A stretch of 64,000 bases of DNA from Actomonas aquatica (GTDB lineage: Bacteria > Verrucomicrobiota > Verrucomicrobiia > Opitutales > Opitutaceae), in contig NZ_CP139781.1 of assembly GCF_019679435.2 (NCBI RefSeq), positions 2,542,001 through 2,606,000 of the forward strand. The letters run 5' to 3'. The notes below the pieces were generated by a model. It searched no databases, was not told where the DNA came from, and saw nothing but the letters and a program-made list of their open reading frames with translations. Made by a program: the position numbers and the translations under genes. Of this stretch, positions 47,460 through 57,969 are shown in pieces; within the stretch, counting starts at the first letter, position 1; every line of letters starts with the position of its first letter.

Positions 47460-48065
47460 TTATCGTTGGGCTGTGATGGCTTCGTGTTCGGTGCCGCTGC
47501 GCATCAGGATCTGCGCGAGCGCGGCCCGGCCGCGGAGGATATCGGTTTTAATCTTGGACAAAGACACGCCCAGCTGCCGGGCGATGTCCTCGTAGGGTTG
47601 TTCTTCAAAATGATAGAGCACCAGCGGCACCCGTTGGTGATCCGGGAGCTGTTCGAGCGCGCGCTCCACCCACTCGCGGCGGTCGCCCTGGTTCAGATCG
47701 GATAGAAAGTCGCTGTCGGGTGCCGCAAACTCAACTTCGTCGCCGTCTTCGCCATCGCCGCCACGGCGCACCAGCTCGGAGAAAAAGCTCCAGCGCTTCC
47801 GGTAGCGTTGCAGGTGGTTGATCGAGAGATTGGTGGTGACCGTCTTCAGCCACCCGCCCGCCGTCGGGCTGGTGCCCAGATCGTCGAAGCGTTCGTAGGC
47901 CTTCAGGAAAACCTCCTGCGAAATATCCTCCGCCTGCGCCTCATTGCCCAAGAGGCGCACCGCGGTGGAGTAAACCATGTCTTGGTAGTTTCGCATAAAC
48001 GTCGTGAAATCGACCGGGGTCATGTTCCCCGAGGGTTCTGATTGCACTGGAGCTTCATCGTTCAT
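47460..48065 (-). CDS. ECF-type RNA polymerase sigma factor
   Basis: A 201-residue sigma factor of the ECF group. Region 2 (about 20-85) has MVYSTAVRLLGNEAQAEDISQEVFLKAYERFD, including the core-binding and -10 recognition helix; region 4 (about 135-190) has ALEQLPDHQRVPLVLYHFEEQPYEDIARQLGVSLSKIKTDILRGRAAL, a helix-turn-helix that reads the -35. There is no region 1 or 3. The linker between 2 and 4 (GGDGEDGDEVEFAAPDSD) is long and acidic. The ATG at 48065 is preferred to the longer frame. It heads a minus-strand run of two-TM protein, repeat/RDD protein and small membrane protein, which may be its regulon. Confidence 0.9.
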   Translation of the reverse strand: MNDEAPVQSEPSGNMTPVDFTTFMRNYQDMVYSTAVRLLGNEAQAEDISQEVFLKAYERFDDLGTSPTAGGWLKTVTTNLSINHLQRYRKRWSFFSELVRRGGDGEDGDEVEFAAPDSDFLSDLNQGDRREWVERALEQLPDHQRVPLVLYHFEEQPYEDIARQLGVSLSKIKTDILRGRAALAQILMRSGTEHEAITAQR

Positions 48066-48223
48066 GCCGAGAACACCGCACCGCGGCGCAGAGTTGCAAA
48101 AAACCTCTGCGCCAGCGCACAAACGGCGGCGAGCATAATCAAACCCCTCGCTGTCAGCAGTTTGCCCGCGCCATCTTTCGCCGAAAAAGTTTCGGCGACG
48201 CCGCCCGCCCCGGAATTGGGGTC

Positions 48224-49081
48224 CTACTGCATCAGCTGGCGCCAGCGCTCGAAATGCCCCAGCGCGGTTTCTTTGGCCAAGGTCGCCTTGTCACCGTCCA
48301 AGCCCAGGAGCTCCCGCGCCTGCGCGTCGTCCTCCCACAAGTCGTCTTCGCCCGGCAACCCGTGCCCGGCGGCCGAGGCCATCGCGGCCGCACAGTTCAA
48401 TACGGTCGCCAGACGAAACTTGGAGCGGGTTTCCATCGGTGCCGCCGCGTGCCGGACCGCTAGCACCAAAGCTTCGGGGAAACGCCAGGCCAGCATGAGA
48501 TCGGCGCCGGCTTGCGCGCCGGTGGTGCGAAAATTGTCCCGCTCCCACTCGACCAGAGACCCAAAGGGACTGTCATGGTAGGAGGTGCTGTGCGGTCGGT
48601 AGAGCTGAACCACCCGATCGAGCAACAGCCGGCCGTAGTTGCGCAGCAAGCCGCCCGCGTAGGCCATCCGGTATTGCCCATCCAGCACGGTCTCGATCGC
48701 TTCGGCCGCAACGGCTTCAAACAGCGCGTTCTCCCGCAGTCGTTGGCAGCCGATGCCGTAGGCGTGGAGCGACGCGTGCGCACTTTGTAAAGTGACTGCG
48801 ATACCCGCGATACGATACACCTCGCTCAATCCGACCCGCTGCAGGGCCTCTTCCAAATCGGCAATCGAACCCGACGCCTGCCCACCCACCGCGGCACTGT
48901 TGGCCACCCGTAAAATCCGGGCGGAGAGCACGGCATCGCGCTTCAACAGATCGGCCACCCCTTCGATGTCGGTGCGCGGATCGAGCATCATTTCCACCAG
49001 CTGAGCAAACACGCGCGGCCCGGCAGACAGCTTCTCAGCTGCGCGCTCAAAGGCATAACTCGGCAAGTCAGCGGCTAACAT
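48224..49081 (-). CDS. HDOD-domain protein
   Basis: A 285-residue protein consisting of an HDOD domain with little else. The signature is LSAGPRVFAQLVEMMLDPRTDIEGVADLLKRDAVLSARILRVANSA (about 18-63) followed by IADLEEALQRVGLSEVYRIA (about 72-91). HDOD is an HD-superfamily fold without the metal-binding HD pair, common in signalling proteins, and members often bind or relay to other regulators. No output domain (GGDEF, EAL, kinase) is attached. It is divergent from DUF456 and about 35% or less similar by eye to the second HDOD protein 1.5 kb away. Confidence 0.85.
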   Translation of the reverse strand: MLAADLPSYAFERAAEKLSAGPRVFAQLVEMMLDPRTDIEGVADLLKRDAVLSARILRVANSAAVGGQASGSIADLEEALQRVGLSEVYRIAGIAVTLQSAHASLHAYGIGCQRLRENALFEAVAAEAIETVLDGQYRMAYAGGLLRNYGRLLLDRVVQLYRPHSTSYHDSPFGSLVEWERDNFRTTGAQAGADLMLAWRFPEALVLAVRHAAAPMETRSKFRLATVLNCAAAMASAAGHGLPGEDDLWEDDAQARELLGLDGDKATLAKETALGHFERWRQLMQ

Positions 49082-49197
49082 GGGTATCGTGTGTAAACGT
49101 CACAGATTGGCATTGGCTTGAGTGGATCTACCTACTTCTTCGCGCTCCGTTTTCACCTCGCTGCAACTTCAGCCCATCCCATGGTGTCGTTCTGCCC

Positions 49198-49710
49198 ATG
49201 GAACTCGCCGTCTGGCTCCTCACCACCCTGCTCCTGCTCGCCGGCCTCCTGGGCGTGCTGATTCCCATCATTCCGGGCACCACCCTGATGCTGCTGGGCG
49301 TCATCGTGCATAAGCTGCTGCTGCCCGAATCCCTCACCTGGACCCACATCGGCTGGGTCGGCCTGGTGTGGTTTGTCTCGGTGATCGTGGATTTTGCGGG
49401 CGTGTTGGTCGGAACGCGGCTCTTTGGCGGCACCAAATGGGGTATGGCCGGGGCCAGCGGCGGCGCATTTCTGGGCATGTTCTTCAGCCTACCCGCGCTG
49501 CTGCTCGGCACGATCTTCGGCGCGGTGGTCGCGGAACGCTACGCGGCCAAACGCACGCACCAAGAGTCGTTGCGCGCCGGGATGGGGGCTGCCGTGGGAT
49601 TTGTGCTCTCCACGGCCGGCCGTTTGGTCTGCGCCTTTACCATGATCGGCCTCTTCCTCTTCACCGTGCAGTGGCCGGAATGGCCGACGTGGCTGCACTG
49701 GCCGTGGTGA
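49198..49710 (+). CDS. DUF456 family membrane protein
   Basis: A 170-residue inner-membrane protein with about four to five helices, of unknown function. Family features are a Gly/Pro-rich start TTLLLLAGLLGVLIPIIPGTTLMLLGV (about 9-35), VSVIVDFAGVLVGTRLFGGTKWGMAGASGG (about 60-89) and a repeat-like second half. It is divergent from one HDOD gene and ends 10 bases from the end of the other, convergent HDOD gene. Confidence 0.88.
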   Translation: MELAVWLLTTLLLLAGLLGVLIPIIPGTTLMLLGVIVHKLLLPESLTWTHIGWVGLVWFVSVIVDFAGVLVGTRLFGGTKWGMAGASGGAFLGMFFSLPALLLGTIFGAVVAERYAAKRTHQESLRAGMGAAVGFVLSTAGRLVCAFTMIGLFLFTVQWPEWPTWLHWPW

Positions 49711-49719
49711 GGCGACCTC

Positions 49720-50568
49720 TCAGGCGAACGCCTCAAGCAGGCGTTCAAACTCCTCCATGATCGGCTCTTGCAAGGCTTCCAGCTTCTCGGGCTTGAGGCC
49801 GAGCACAGCCAGTTTCTCCAGCGATGCCCGCCACAGTGGGACTTCACCCAAAACCGCCGCGTCTGCGCCGACCACGAAGGAACCGGCCACGTTCACCAGC
49901 ACGGCCATGAGGCTGGCCGCTTCGGGCCCCTCTTCGAGATACTGTTCCCGCACGGCTTCGATCACGTCTTCGCCGAAACGCCAGTGCCGCAGCACGACCT
50001 CCGCGACTTCGGGGTTGGTGCGGCCAAAGGTTTGTCGCTCCCATCCGACCAAGTCCGACGTAGCGGCGACTCCGATCCAATCGGCGTTGCGCGCCACTGC
50101 GTCGACAATGCGCATGCCCAGCATTCGCACCAGCGCGGCCGTGTAAGCCACTCGCCGATCGAGTCCACACTCGGCCGCCAAGGTTTCGGCGGCGACGCCG
50201 TGCAACAGGGTCGACTTGGCCAAGCGGCCCACAAAAACGCCATAGGTCGGCATGGCCAGTTCGGCCAGACGGGCCGTGGTCGCCAAGCTGACCAGTCGGT
50301 AAACTTCTTTAAGGCCCACTCGCGCCACCGCGTCTTCCACCGCACTGATACGGTCGCCGCCGTAGACCGGACTGTTGCTCACGCGCACCACGCCGGCGGC
50401 CAGGGTGGAATCGCGCCGCAACAACGCGGTCGCTTCGTCGATCACCATGTGCGGGTCGAGGGTCAGTTCGTTGAACTCCGCCAGAATTGCGGGCGAGGCC
50501 GGCAGCTTGGCGGCGAGGGCAATCAAAGCGTCGTCCGAGACGACGTGGGTGGCGGCGGCGGTGCTCAT
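49720..50568 (-). CDS. HDOD-domain protein (paralogue)
   Basis: A 282-residue HDOD protein. The signature is LPASPAILAEFNELTLDPHMVIDEATALLRRDSTLAAGVVRVSNSPVYGG (about 22-71), then ISAVEDAVARVGLKEVYRLVSLA (about 74-96), the same arrangement as the first HDOD protein. The start was set at the ATG 50568 because the longer frame lacks conservation. Like its paralogue, it has no output domain, so it presumably acts through partners. It lies just downstream of pckG, past a terminator. Confidence 0.85.
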   Translation of the reverse strand: MSTAAATHVVSDDALIALAAKLPASPAILAEFNELTLDPHMVIDEATALLRRDSTLAAGVVRVSNSPVYGGDRISAVEDAVARVGLKEVYRLVSLATTARLAELAMPTYGVFVGRLAKSTLLHGVAAETLAAECGLDRRVAYTAALVRMLGMRIVDAVARNADWIGVAATSDLVGWERQTFGRTNPEVAEVVLRHWRFGEDVIEAVREQYLEEGPEAASLMAVLVNVAGSFVVGADAAVLGEVPLWRASLEKLAVLGLKPEKLEALQEPIMEEFERLLEAFA

Positions 50569-50610
50569 GGGTGCTTCCCATATCGACGCAAAAGCCCGGG
50601 TCTTTACCCC

Positions 50611-50645
50611 AAACAAAAACGCCGCCCCGGAACCGGAGCGGCGTT
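50611..50645 (-). terminator. rho-independent terminator of pckG
   Basis: AACGCCGC (50618-50625) pairs with GCGGCGTT (50638-50645). On the minus strand it is followed by TTTTTGTTT. It lies about 40 bases past the pckG stop. Confidence 0.85.
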
Positions 50646-50685
50646 GAAACCTGTCTTCGGTCTGCGTGAGCAGCCCGAAACCGAA

Positions 50686-52506
<1,821 letters not shown>

Positions 52507-52574
52507 TTGAGGTATAGGGTTAACCCTCGGAGTAAACCGGAAACCTCCCTTTTGCTCTCACCATTACCTGTGCA

Positions 52575-53504
52575 TCACTGCTCATCAGTTGCGCACATAT
52601 CCTCATTTTCTGCCGGTTCTATATGCACCAGAACGTCAGTGATTTGCAAAGGAGAGCGCAAAAGCGCGTGTTTCACCGCCCCTGCGATGTCGTGCCCGGC
52701 CCGCACACTCAGGGTCGGCGCCACTTTCACGTGTAAATCGACGAGATAACTGAGGCCCGCGCGGCGAATGCGCACTTTCTCCATCGCCTCCACGCCCGGC
52801 ACCGCTGCGGCCACCGCCTGCACCTTGGCCGACGTTTCATCCGGCGCCGCCAGATCCATGATGTCACCGATCGCCTGCCGCAGGACACGCACGCCGTTGG
52901 CCCCGATCACCCCACACGCGATCAACGCCGCCCAATCATCCGCCGCCGCAAAACGATCTCCCCCCACCACCGCAATGGTGATGCCGACAAACGCCGCCGC
53001 CGAGGTAATGGCATCCGCGCCATGGTGCCACGCCTCCGCCCCCAACGCCGTGCTGCCGGTGGCTCGCCCCAACGATTCCAGCCGACGGGCAAACACCGTC
53101 TTCGCCAGCACCACCCCGGCCAAAACCGCCAAGGTCCAAGGCGCCGGCACCCGATGCGGCGTCACGATCTCTCGCACCGCGTGCACCGCGATCCACCCCG
53201 TCGCCGCAAACAGAAACAACGCCACCGTCAGCGCCGCCAACGACTCCGCCTTGCCGTGGCCATACGGATGATTCTCGTCCGGCGGCGCCGCCGCCCAACG
53301 AAAACCAGCCCATACCATCAGCGAGGAAAACACGTCGGCCACCGACTCCACCCCATCCGCCACCAAGGCGTAGGTATTGCCCAGAATTCCTCCGGTGAAT
53401 TTCACCGCGGCCAACACCAGATTCAGCAGAATGCCCCGCATCACGAGCGCACCACCCGACTCGGCGCGCTGCGCCATGGTATGATGGGGATTCGATTCAG
53501 ACAT
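52575..53504 (-). CDS. cation diffusion facilitator (zinc/iron exporter type)
   Basis: A 309-residue CDF transporter that exchanges divalent metal for protons in the inner membrane. The family order is seen: TM1-TM2 around LLNLVLAAVKFTGGILGNTYALVADGVESVADVFSSLMVWAG (about 22-63, with the DxxxD metal ligands ADGVESVAD), HPYGHGKAESLAALTVALFLF (about 76-96), TM5 HHGADAITSAAAFVGIT (HxxxD ligands, about 165-181), and a C-terminal cytoplasmic domain (about 220-300, VKVQAVAAAVPGVEAMEKVRIRRAG). The start ATG at 53504 was preferred to the upstream frame. Divergent from the ACT gene; specific metal unknown. Confidence 0.9.
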   Translation of the reverse strand: MSESNPHHTMAQRAESGGALVMRGILLNLVLAAVKFTGGILGNTYALVADGVESVADVFSSLMVWAGFRWAAAPPDENHPYGHGKAESLAALTVALFLFAATGWIAVHAVREIVTPHRVPAPWTLAVLAGVVLAKTVFARRLESLGRATGSTALGAEAWHHGADAITSAAAFVGITIAVVGGDRFAAADDWAALIACGVIGANGVRVLRQAIGDIMDLAAPDETSAKVQAVAAAVPGVEAMEKVRIRRAGLSYLVDLHVKVAPTLSVRAGHDIAGAVKHALLRSPLQITDVLVHIEPAENEDMCATDEQ

Positions 53505-53607
53505 GGTGAACTTGGAGTGAGGCGAGCCGCCTACTTTGGCGATTACCCGTCGCTCACCGCGAGGCCAGAATTGACCGCTTTCGGCGTTGTGCCAGCATCG
53601 CCAAACC

Positions 53608-54063
53608 ATGTCGGAATTTTCCACCGCGATCGCTCGGGATCCCGTCAAACAATTCTCTGTCTTTGCCGAAAATCGGGTGGGTCGTCTCTACGACCTGACG
53701 CAAGTGCTCCAGTCACACAACGTGCACATCCTCGCGCTCACCGTGCTCGACACCACCGACAGCTCGATCTTCCGCATGGTGGTCGACGATCCCGACCTCG
53801 CCCGGGAGCTGATGATCAACAACGATTTTCCGTTCACCGAAACCACCGTGATCGCGCTGGATTTCGACGGTGAGCACAAGGTCAAGCACGTCCTCGGCGC
53901 CCTGTTGGAGGCCGAGATCAACATCCACTACGTATACAGTTTCCTGATACGCCCGATGGACAAACCCGGCCTGGTTGTCAGCACCGAGGACACCGAGGTC
54001 GCCGCCCAGGCGCTCAACAACTGCGGGTTCCGGGTTCTGACTCAGGCTGACATTTCGCGCTGA
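53608..54063 (+). CDS. double-ACT-domain regulatory protein
   Basis: A 151-residue protein made of two ACT-type modules (about 8-75 and 80-148). The first has KQFSVFAENRVGRLYDLTQVLQSHNVHILALTV; the second HKVKHVLGALLEAEINIHYVYSFLIRP. ACT modules bind amino acids to control enzymes, transcription or transport, and stand-alone double-ACT proteins are usually amino-acid sensors. No catalytic domain is present, so the target is unknown. It could relate to the arginine or branched-chain pathway, but no neighbour indicates which. It is convergent with the DUF3299 gene. Confidence 0.8.
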   Translation: MSEFSTAIARDPVKQFSVFAENRVGRLYDLTQVLQSHNVHILALTVLDTTDSSIFRMVVDDPDLARELMINNDFPFTETTVIALDFDGEHKVKHVLGALLEAEINIHYVYSFLIRPMDKPGLVVSTEDTEVAAQALNNCGFRVLTQADISR

Positions 54064-54095
54064 GCGCCGTCCCCCGGTCGACGCGCCCCGTCGCC

Positions 54096-54584
54096 CTACT
54101 CCTTCACCGCCACCGCCTCATCCATCTCGTAGATGGTGGTGAGGTAACCATTGTCCATCACCGGACCAACTTTGAGTCGTCCTCGGAAAAACAAGGTAAC
54201 ATCCATCAACGGTTCGATCGGTTTGGCCAACCGCACCGTCACCCATTCATTCACCGCCGGCACCGCGCCGTAGCAGCAGACCATCGGGTCGCTCACCAAC
54301 AGAAACTCCGCCACCTTGCCCGTTCCCGCCTCCATGCGGACCGGCAGCATGAAACCGCTCAGCACGACATCACGACCATTGTAGCTGGCGATGTCCTCCG
54401 GGATCTGCGCCGTGCTCTCCGCCACGATGTCGGCCTCGCTCTGACCTGGTTCGTAAGCCGGCGCCGTGAACTTGAAGCCGGCCAGCTTCTCCCAACCTAG
54501 CTTGGGCACCTCGGCTGCGCTCACGCCCAGCGCCAGCATCACCAAAAACATTCCCCACCGGCCGATTCGTTGCACCGTTCGCAT
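54096..54584 (-). CDS. DUF3299 family secreted protein
   Basis: A 162-residue protein with signal peptide (MFLVMLALGVSA, cleavage near AE) and the DUF3299 core: IASYNGRDVVLSGFMLPV (about 65-82), VAEFLLVSDPMVCCYGAVPAVNEWVTVRL (about 90-118, with the invariant Cys pair). The family is often found with outer-membrane and thiol or copper-handling genes, but its function is unknown. The adjacent Cys-Cys suggests metal or disulfide chemistry. It is convergent with the double-ACT gene (32-base gap) and divergent from the DUF3667 gene. Confidence 0.8.
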   Translation of the reverse strand: MRTVQRIGRWGMFLVMLALGVSAAEVPKLGWEKLAGFKFTAPAYEPGQSEADIVAESTAQIPEDIASYNGRDVVLSGFMLPVRMEAGTGKVAEFLLVSDPMVCCYGAVPAVNEWVTVRLAKPIEPLMDVTLFFRGRLKVGPVMDNGYLTTIYEMDEAVAVKE

Positions 54585-54697
54585 GCGCCCAACCTGAGCG
54601 CCATGGACGCCCCGTCAACGCCAGCTCCCGCTGAACGCTCATCGCACCACCTTCACGCTTCTCAAACCGCTGCAGATCAGCACACTCTGCGCCCATC

Positions 54698-55609
54698 GTG
54701 TTCTCCCGCTCCGAGCCTCCGCCTCCGCTCCCCGGCCATTGCCTCAATTGCGGCACCCCGCTCCACGGCCAATTCTGCAGTAAATGTGGACAACGCGATT
54801 TCGATTTCCGCCAAGGCTTTTGGAGCATGCTCAGTGAAGCCGCTGAGAGCTTTTTTCATCTCGACGGTCGTTTCGCTCGCGGCGTCGTCTACCTGCTTTT
54901 TCTCCCCGGCCGGTTGACGCGTTCCTTCCTCTTGGGACGCCGGGCGAGCCAGGTGCCACCGCTGCGCTTCTACCTCTTCATCACGCTCGTCTATTTCCTG
55001 TCGCTGCCGCTGCGCACCACCTTGGAGATGCCGGAACTACCCGCGGGAGACCTCCAACAAGGCCTCAAAGAGCTCCCGCAGGACATCGTCGTTGCCGACA
55101 ACTCAGAGGAGGCTGAAGACCTGAGCGACTTCATCGCCGGTCTGCAGGAAGGCATGACCAACGAACGCGGGGAGAGCCTCCGCCTCCCCACCCGGGACGA
55201 GGTCATCGAACTCGTGTTGTTTTATGGGCCCAAGGTCCTCTTTGTCCTCCTACCGCTCCTGGCCCTGTCCACGCGCGTTCTCTTTTGGCGATCCGGCTTC
55301 GCTTACCTGGAACACCTCGTCGTCGCGCTGCACATCGGCGCCTTCTACTTCACCTTCCTGTTGTTTGCGGGCGGATGGGTGGGCCTCTTGGAATTGATCT
55401 GGTCTCCCTTGGCAGGTCTCGCCCAAGCCCTCGCGTTTACCTACGCCGCCCTCTATGTGCCGCTGCTCTTCGCCGAAGTTTTTCGCAAAGGCATCTGGGG
55501 CACCCTCTGGCGCACCGGCGTGCTTTTCACCGCCGCGTTCTGCATTTTCCTCGTCGTGGTCGTCAGCTTCAGCGTCGTGCTAGTCAGCCAGCTGCAGCTT
55601 GACGGGTGA
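54698..55609 (+). CDS. DUF3667 family zinc-ribbon membrane protein
   Basis: A 303-residue protein with an N-terminal zinc ribbon (CLNCGTPLHGQFCSKCGQ, about 15-32: two CxxC pairs) and about five transmembrane helices (segments near 60-75, 85-105, 170-190, 200-225, 235-300). The family signature is GQFCSKCGQRD ... PGRLTRSFLLGRRASQVPPLRFYLFITLVYF, which includes the conserved PLRFY. Function is not known. The start is a GTG. The end overlaps the convergent helicase gene by 26 bases. Confidence 0.85.
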   Translation: MFSRSEPPPPLPGHCLNCGTPLHGQFCSKCGQRDFDFRQGFWSMLSEAAESFFHLDGRFARGVVYLLFLPGRLTRSFLLGRRASQVPPLRFYLFITLVYFLSLPLRTTLEMPELPAGDLQQGLKELPQDIVVADNSEEAEDLSDFIAGLQEGMTNERGESLRLPTRDEVIELVLFYGPKVLFVLLPLLALSTRVLFWRSGFAYLEHLVVALHIGAFYFTFLLFAGGWVGLLELIWSPLAGLAQALAFTYAALYVPLLFAEVFRKGIWGTLWRTGVLFTAAFCIFLVVVVSFSVVLVSQLQLDG

Positions 55610-57662
55610 GACCTTCGCCCGGCCGCAGTCGCCGGAAGCGGTGTTCGATCGGCTTGCGCTGCTCCGCGCTCAACGGCGGCACCTCCGGTAGCGTCGTGCG
55701 ACCCTGCGCATCCAGCGTCGCCCGGCACAGTCCGCGAAAGACGTCCCATCGCTCAGCCAACTTCAACTCCGCGGGGCTCAATCCATCGCCGTCCAACGGG
55801 GCCGCGTGCGCCACCTGCCGCAGCAGGGAACGCCATTCTGTCAGCAGTCGATCCACGTCACCGCGTCCCGCCTGCTCGAGCTCGGCAATCACCGTCGACG
55901 CCTTGGCCGTGCGTTCGGTCAAAGCCTGCACCACTTCCGACGCGCCCGCCCCATAACCGGTCGGCACGCCTTCGCTCAGAAAGCCCGGAAAATCGAAACG
56001 CCGATACACCTTTTCCGCCACCTGCAGCAGCCGGCCGATCCGCTGCGGATCATCGCCGCAGAAACGCTCGCCGGCAAAAAGGTTGGCCGCGTCATACAAC
56101 AAATCATCCAGCGGATACCGCGGGCTCTCCAGCGCCGCCGCCAACGCCAACCCCTCCGGTCCGGTGAAGCTCGCCACGATCGCCCCGCGCGCTGTCAACC
56201 GCAGCTGTTTGTCGAGCACCCCCAAGCGCTGCAACGACCACAACAAGGTCGGCTGCGGCGACAACGCCAGACACTCCCGTCGCCACTCACACCCGCGGCA
56301 CCCACGAAACGGATTGCGCCGGCGTCGCACCACCCGCGCTCGCCCTGTATCCGTTTTTTGAGCACAAGGTAGCGTGACCTCCGCGGGGAGTTGTCCCGTC
56401 ACTTCGTTGCCCACCGCGATTGGTTCCGGCGCGTAAAACCGCGCGCCCCAATCGCGCACCAGCTGCGCCGCGTCATCACCCACCCGCAGGCCGCGCAGCA
56501 GGAAGGTCCACGGCATCGGCGTCGCCCGCTTGAGACGCTGCGGCGCCGCTCGCCCCATGCGCGGCGTGCGTAAACTCACCAGCATGTAACCGACCTCATC
56601 CAACCCGCGCCGTCCCGCGCGCCCGATCATCTGCAGCAACTCATGCGGCGCGATAGGTCGCTCCACGTGCCCCACCCGATACCGCTCCGCCGTCACCATC
56701 ACCGAGCGGAGCGAGAAGTTGATCCCCGCACTCAGCCCGAGCGTCGCGACCACCGCGCGCAACTGCCCGGCCTTGGCCAGCGGCTCCACCACGCCGGCTC
56801 GCTGCAGATACGATAATCCGCTGTGATGATAGGCCACCCGTTGGCGCAACAACCGCGCCAACTGCGGTCCCGCCGCCTGTTCCTGCGCCGTGGTCAACGT
56901 CAGCGGTTCGCTCAACGGCACCTCCCGCGCAAATTGCCGCGCCAATCGCTCCGCGTCGCGCCGATGCGGCGCAAACACCAACACCGGGCCCAATCCTTCG
57001 CGCAACGCTCCCGCCAAACGTTTCGCCCAGAAACCCTGAATCTCCCGCGGCAGACCACGCGTCAGGTCATCCACATCAAATTCTTCCAGCGGCACGGGCC
57101 GCACCCGCGTGCGCACCATCCGCACGCTCCGTCCCAATCGTTGCAACCACGCCTGCACGTCCCCCGGATTGCCCACCGAACCGGACAACAGCAGCAACTG
57201 CACCGTGACCGGCAACGCGAGCAACACGCCTTCGTAGTGGTTTCCCCGCACCGGATCAGCGATCCATTGGTATTCGTCGACCACCAGCAGTCGCGATTCC
57301 CCGGTCGCTCCTATGGCCGTCAGTTCCCGTTGCACCGCCTCCAGCGTAGCGACAACCACCGGCGCCTCCGGATCCACCGTCACGTCGCCTGTCACGATGC
57401 CCACCCGCCAACCGCGTTCCCGCCACTCGGCATACTTGTCATTCGCCAATGCCCGCGTGGGAACAGTGAATATGGCCCGGCGCCCAAAGTTTGCCTGCTC
57501 CGCCCAACGCTCGAACACGTAGGTTTTTCCCGCCCCCGTCGGCGCGTCGACCACCACATCCTCCCCCGCCGCCAGTGCCTGGATCGCCTCCGCCTGCCAC
57601 GCATCGGGCAGCATCAAGCGCTGCAAACCCGCCGCCCAGTCATCGGATCCAAATCGCGCCAT
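55584..57662 (-). CDS. Ski2-like DEAD/DEAH-box helicase with a Cys cluster
   Basis: A 692-residue superfamily 2 helicase. Motif I APTGAGKTYV (about 40-49), Ia VPTRALANDKYAE, II VVDEYQW (about 127-133, DEYQ in place of the usual DEVH), III SGSVGN (about 160-165), IV/V AYHHSGLSYLQR and VATLGLSAGINFS (about 290-305), VI QMIGRAGRRGLDEVGY (about 336-351). After the helicase core comes a C-x21-C-x2-C-x5-C cluster (LPCAQ ... RGCRGCEWRREC), which may bind zinc or an Fe-S cluster, then a helical region to the end. The order resembles archaeal/bacterial Ski2/Hel308-type DNA or RNA repair helicases. The substrate is unknown. Start ATG at 57662; 26-base overlap with DUF3667. Confidence 0.85.
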   Translation of the reverse strand: MARFGSDDWAAGLQRLMLPDAWQAEAIQALAAGEDVVVDAPTGAGKTYVFERWAEQANFGRRAIFTVPTRALANDKYAEWRERGWRVGIVTGDVTVDPEAPVVVATLEAVQRELTAIGATGESRLLVVDEYQWIADPVRGNHYEGVLLALPVTVQLLLLSGSVGNPGDVQAWLQRLGRSVRMVRTRVRPVPLEEFDVDDLTRGLPREIQGFWAKRLAGALREGLGPVLVFAPHRRDAERLARQFAREVPLSEPLTLTTAQEQAAGPQLARLLRQRVAYHHSGLSYLQRAGVVEPLAKAGQLRAVVATLGLSAGINFSLRSVMVTAERYRVGHVERPIAPHELLQMIGRAGRRGLDEVGYMLVSLRTPRMGRAAPQRLKRATPMPWTFLLRGLRVGDDAAQLVRDWGARFYAPEPIAVGNEVTGQLPAEVTLPCAQKTDTGRARVVRRRRNPFRGCRGCEWRRECLALSPQPTLLWSLQRLGVLDKQLRLTARGAIVASFTGPEGLALAAALESPRYPLDDLLYDAANLFAGERFCGDDPQRIGRLLQVAEKVYRRFDFPGFLSEGVPTGYGAGASEVVQALTERTAKASTVIAELEQAGRGDVDRLLTEWRSLLRQVAHAAPLDGDGLSPAELKLAERWDVFRGLCRATLDAQGRTTLPEVPPLSAEQRKPIEHRFRRLRPGEGLTRQAAAG

Positions 57663-57969
57663 GCCGCGCGGACGCTCCACCGCCCGGCCCCTCACGTCAA
57701 TCCGTCGACGGCGAATCCAAGCGCATTCAGATTACAAAAAAACCCTCCGAGGGCCCCCGCTCTCAAAACTTCCTTATATCGCGTAACATTTGTGAAACAA
57801 ACCCTCATCTTATTCGCGACACCCGCCAAGAGGCCTTGACCACCGGGCCCGCAGCCCTGTGTTCGAGGGCGTTGACTTACATTGGTCGGTCCTCGGCCTG
57901 CCAGATTGGGAAACCTATCACCCGATCCGGCAAACCCGGTGACCGTTCCATTCACATCCACAAACTACC
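57663..57969. other. intergenic region between the helicase and TonB receptor 3
   Basis: A 307-base gap that must carry promoters for both divergent genes. It includes an A-rich patch (around 57730) and AT-rich sequence near 57770-57815, but no convincing -35/-10 pair or operator was identified. Unlike the regions upstream of receptors 1 and 2 it has no AACCGGTT site. The leader before the receptor start is A/C-rich (CATCCACAAACTACC). Confidence 0.5.
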
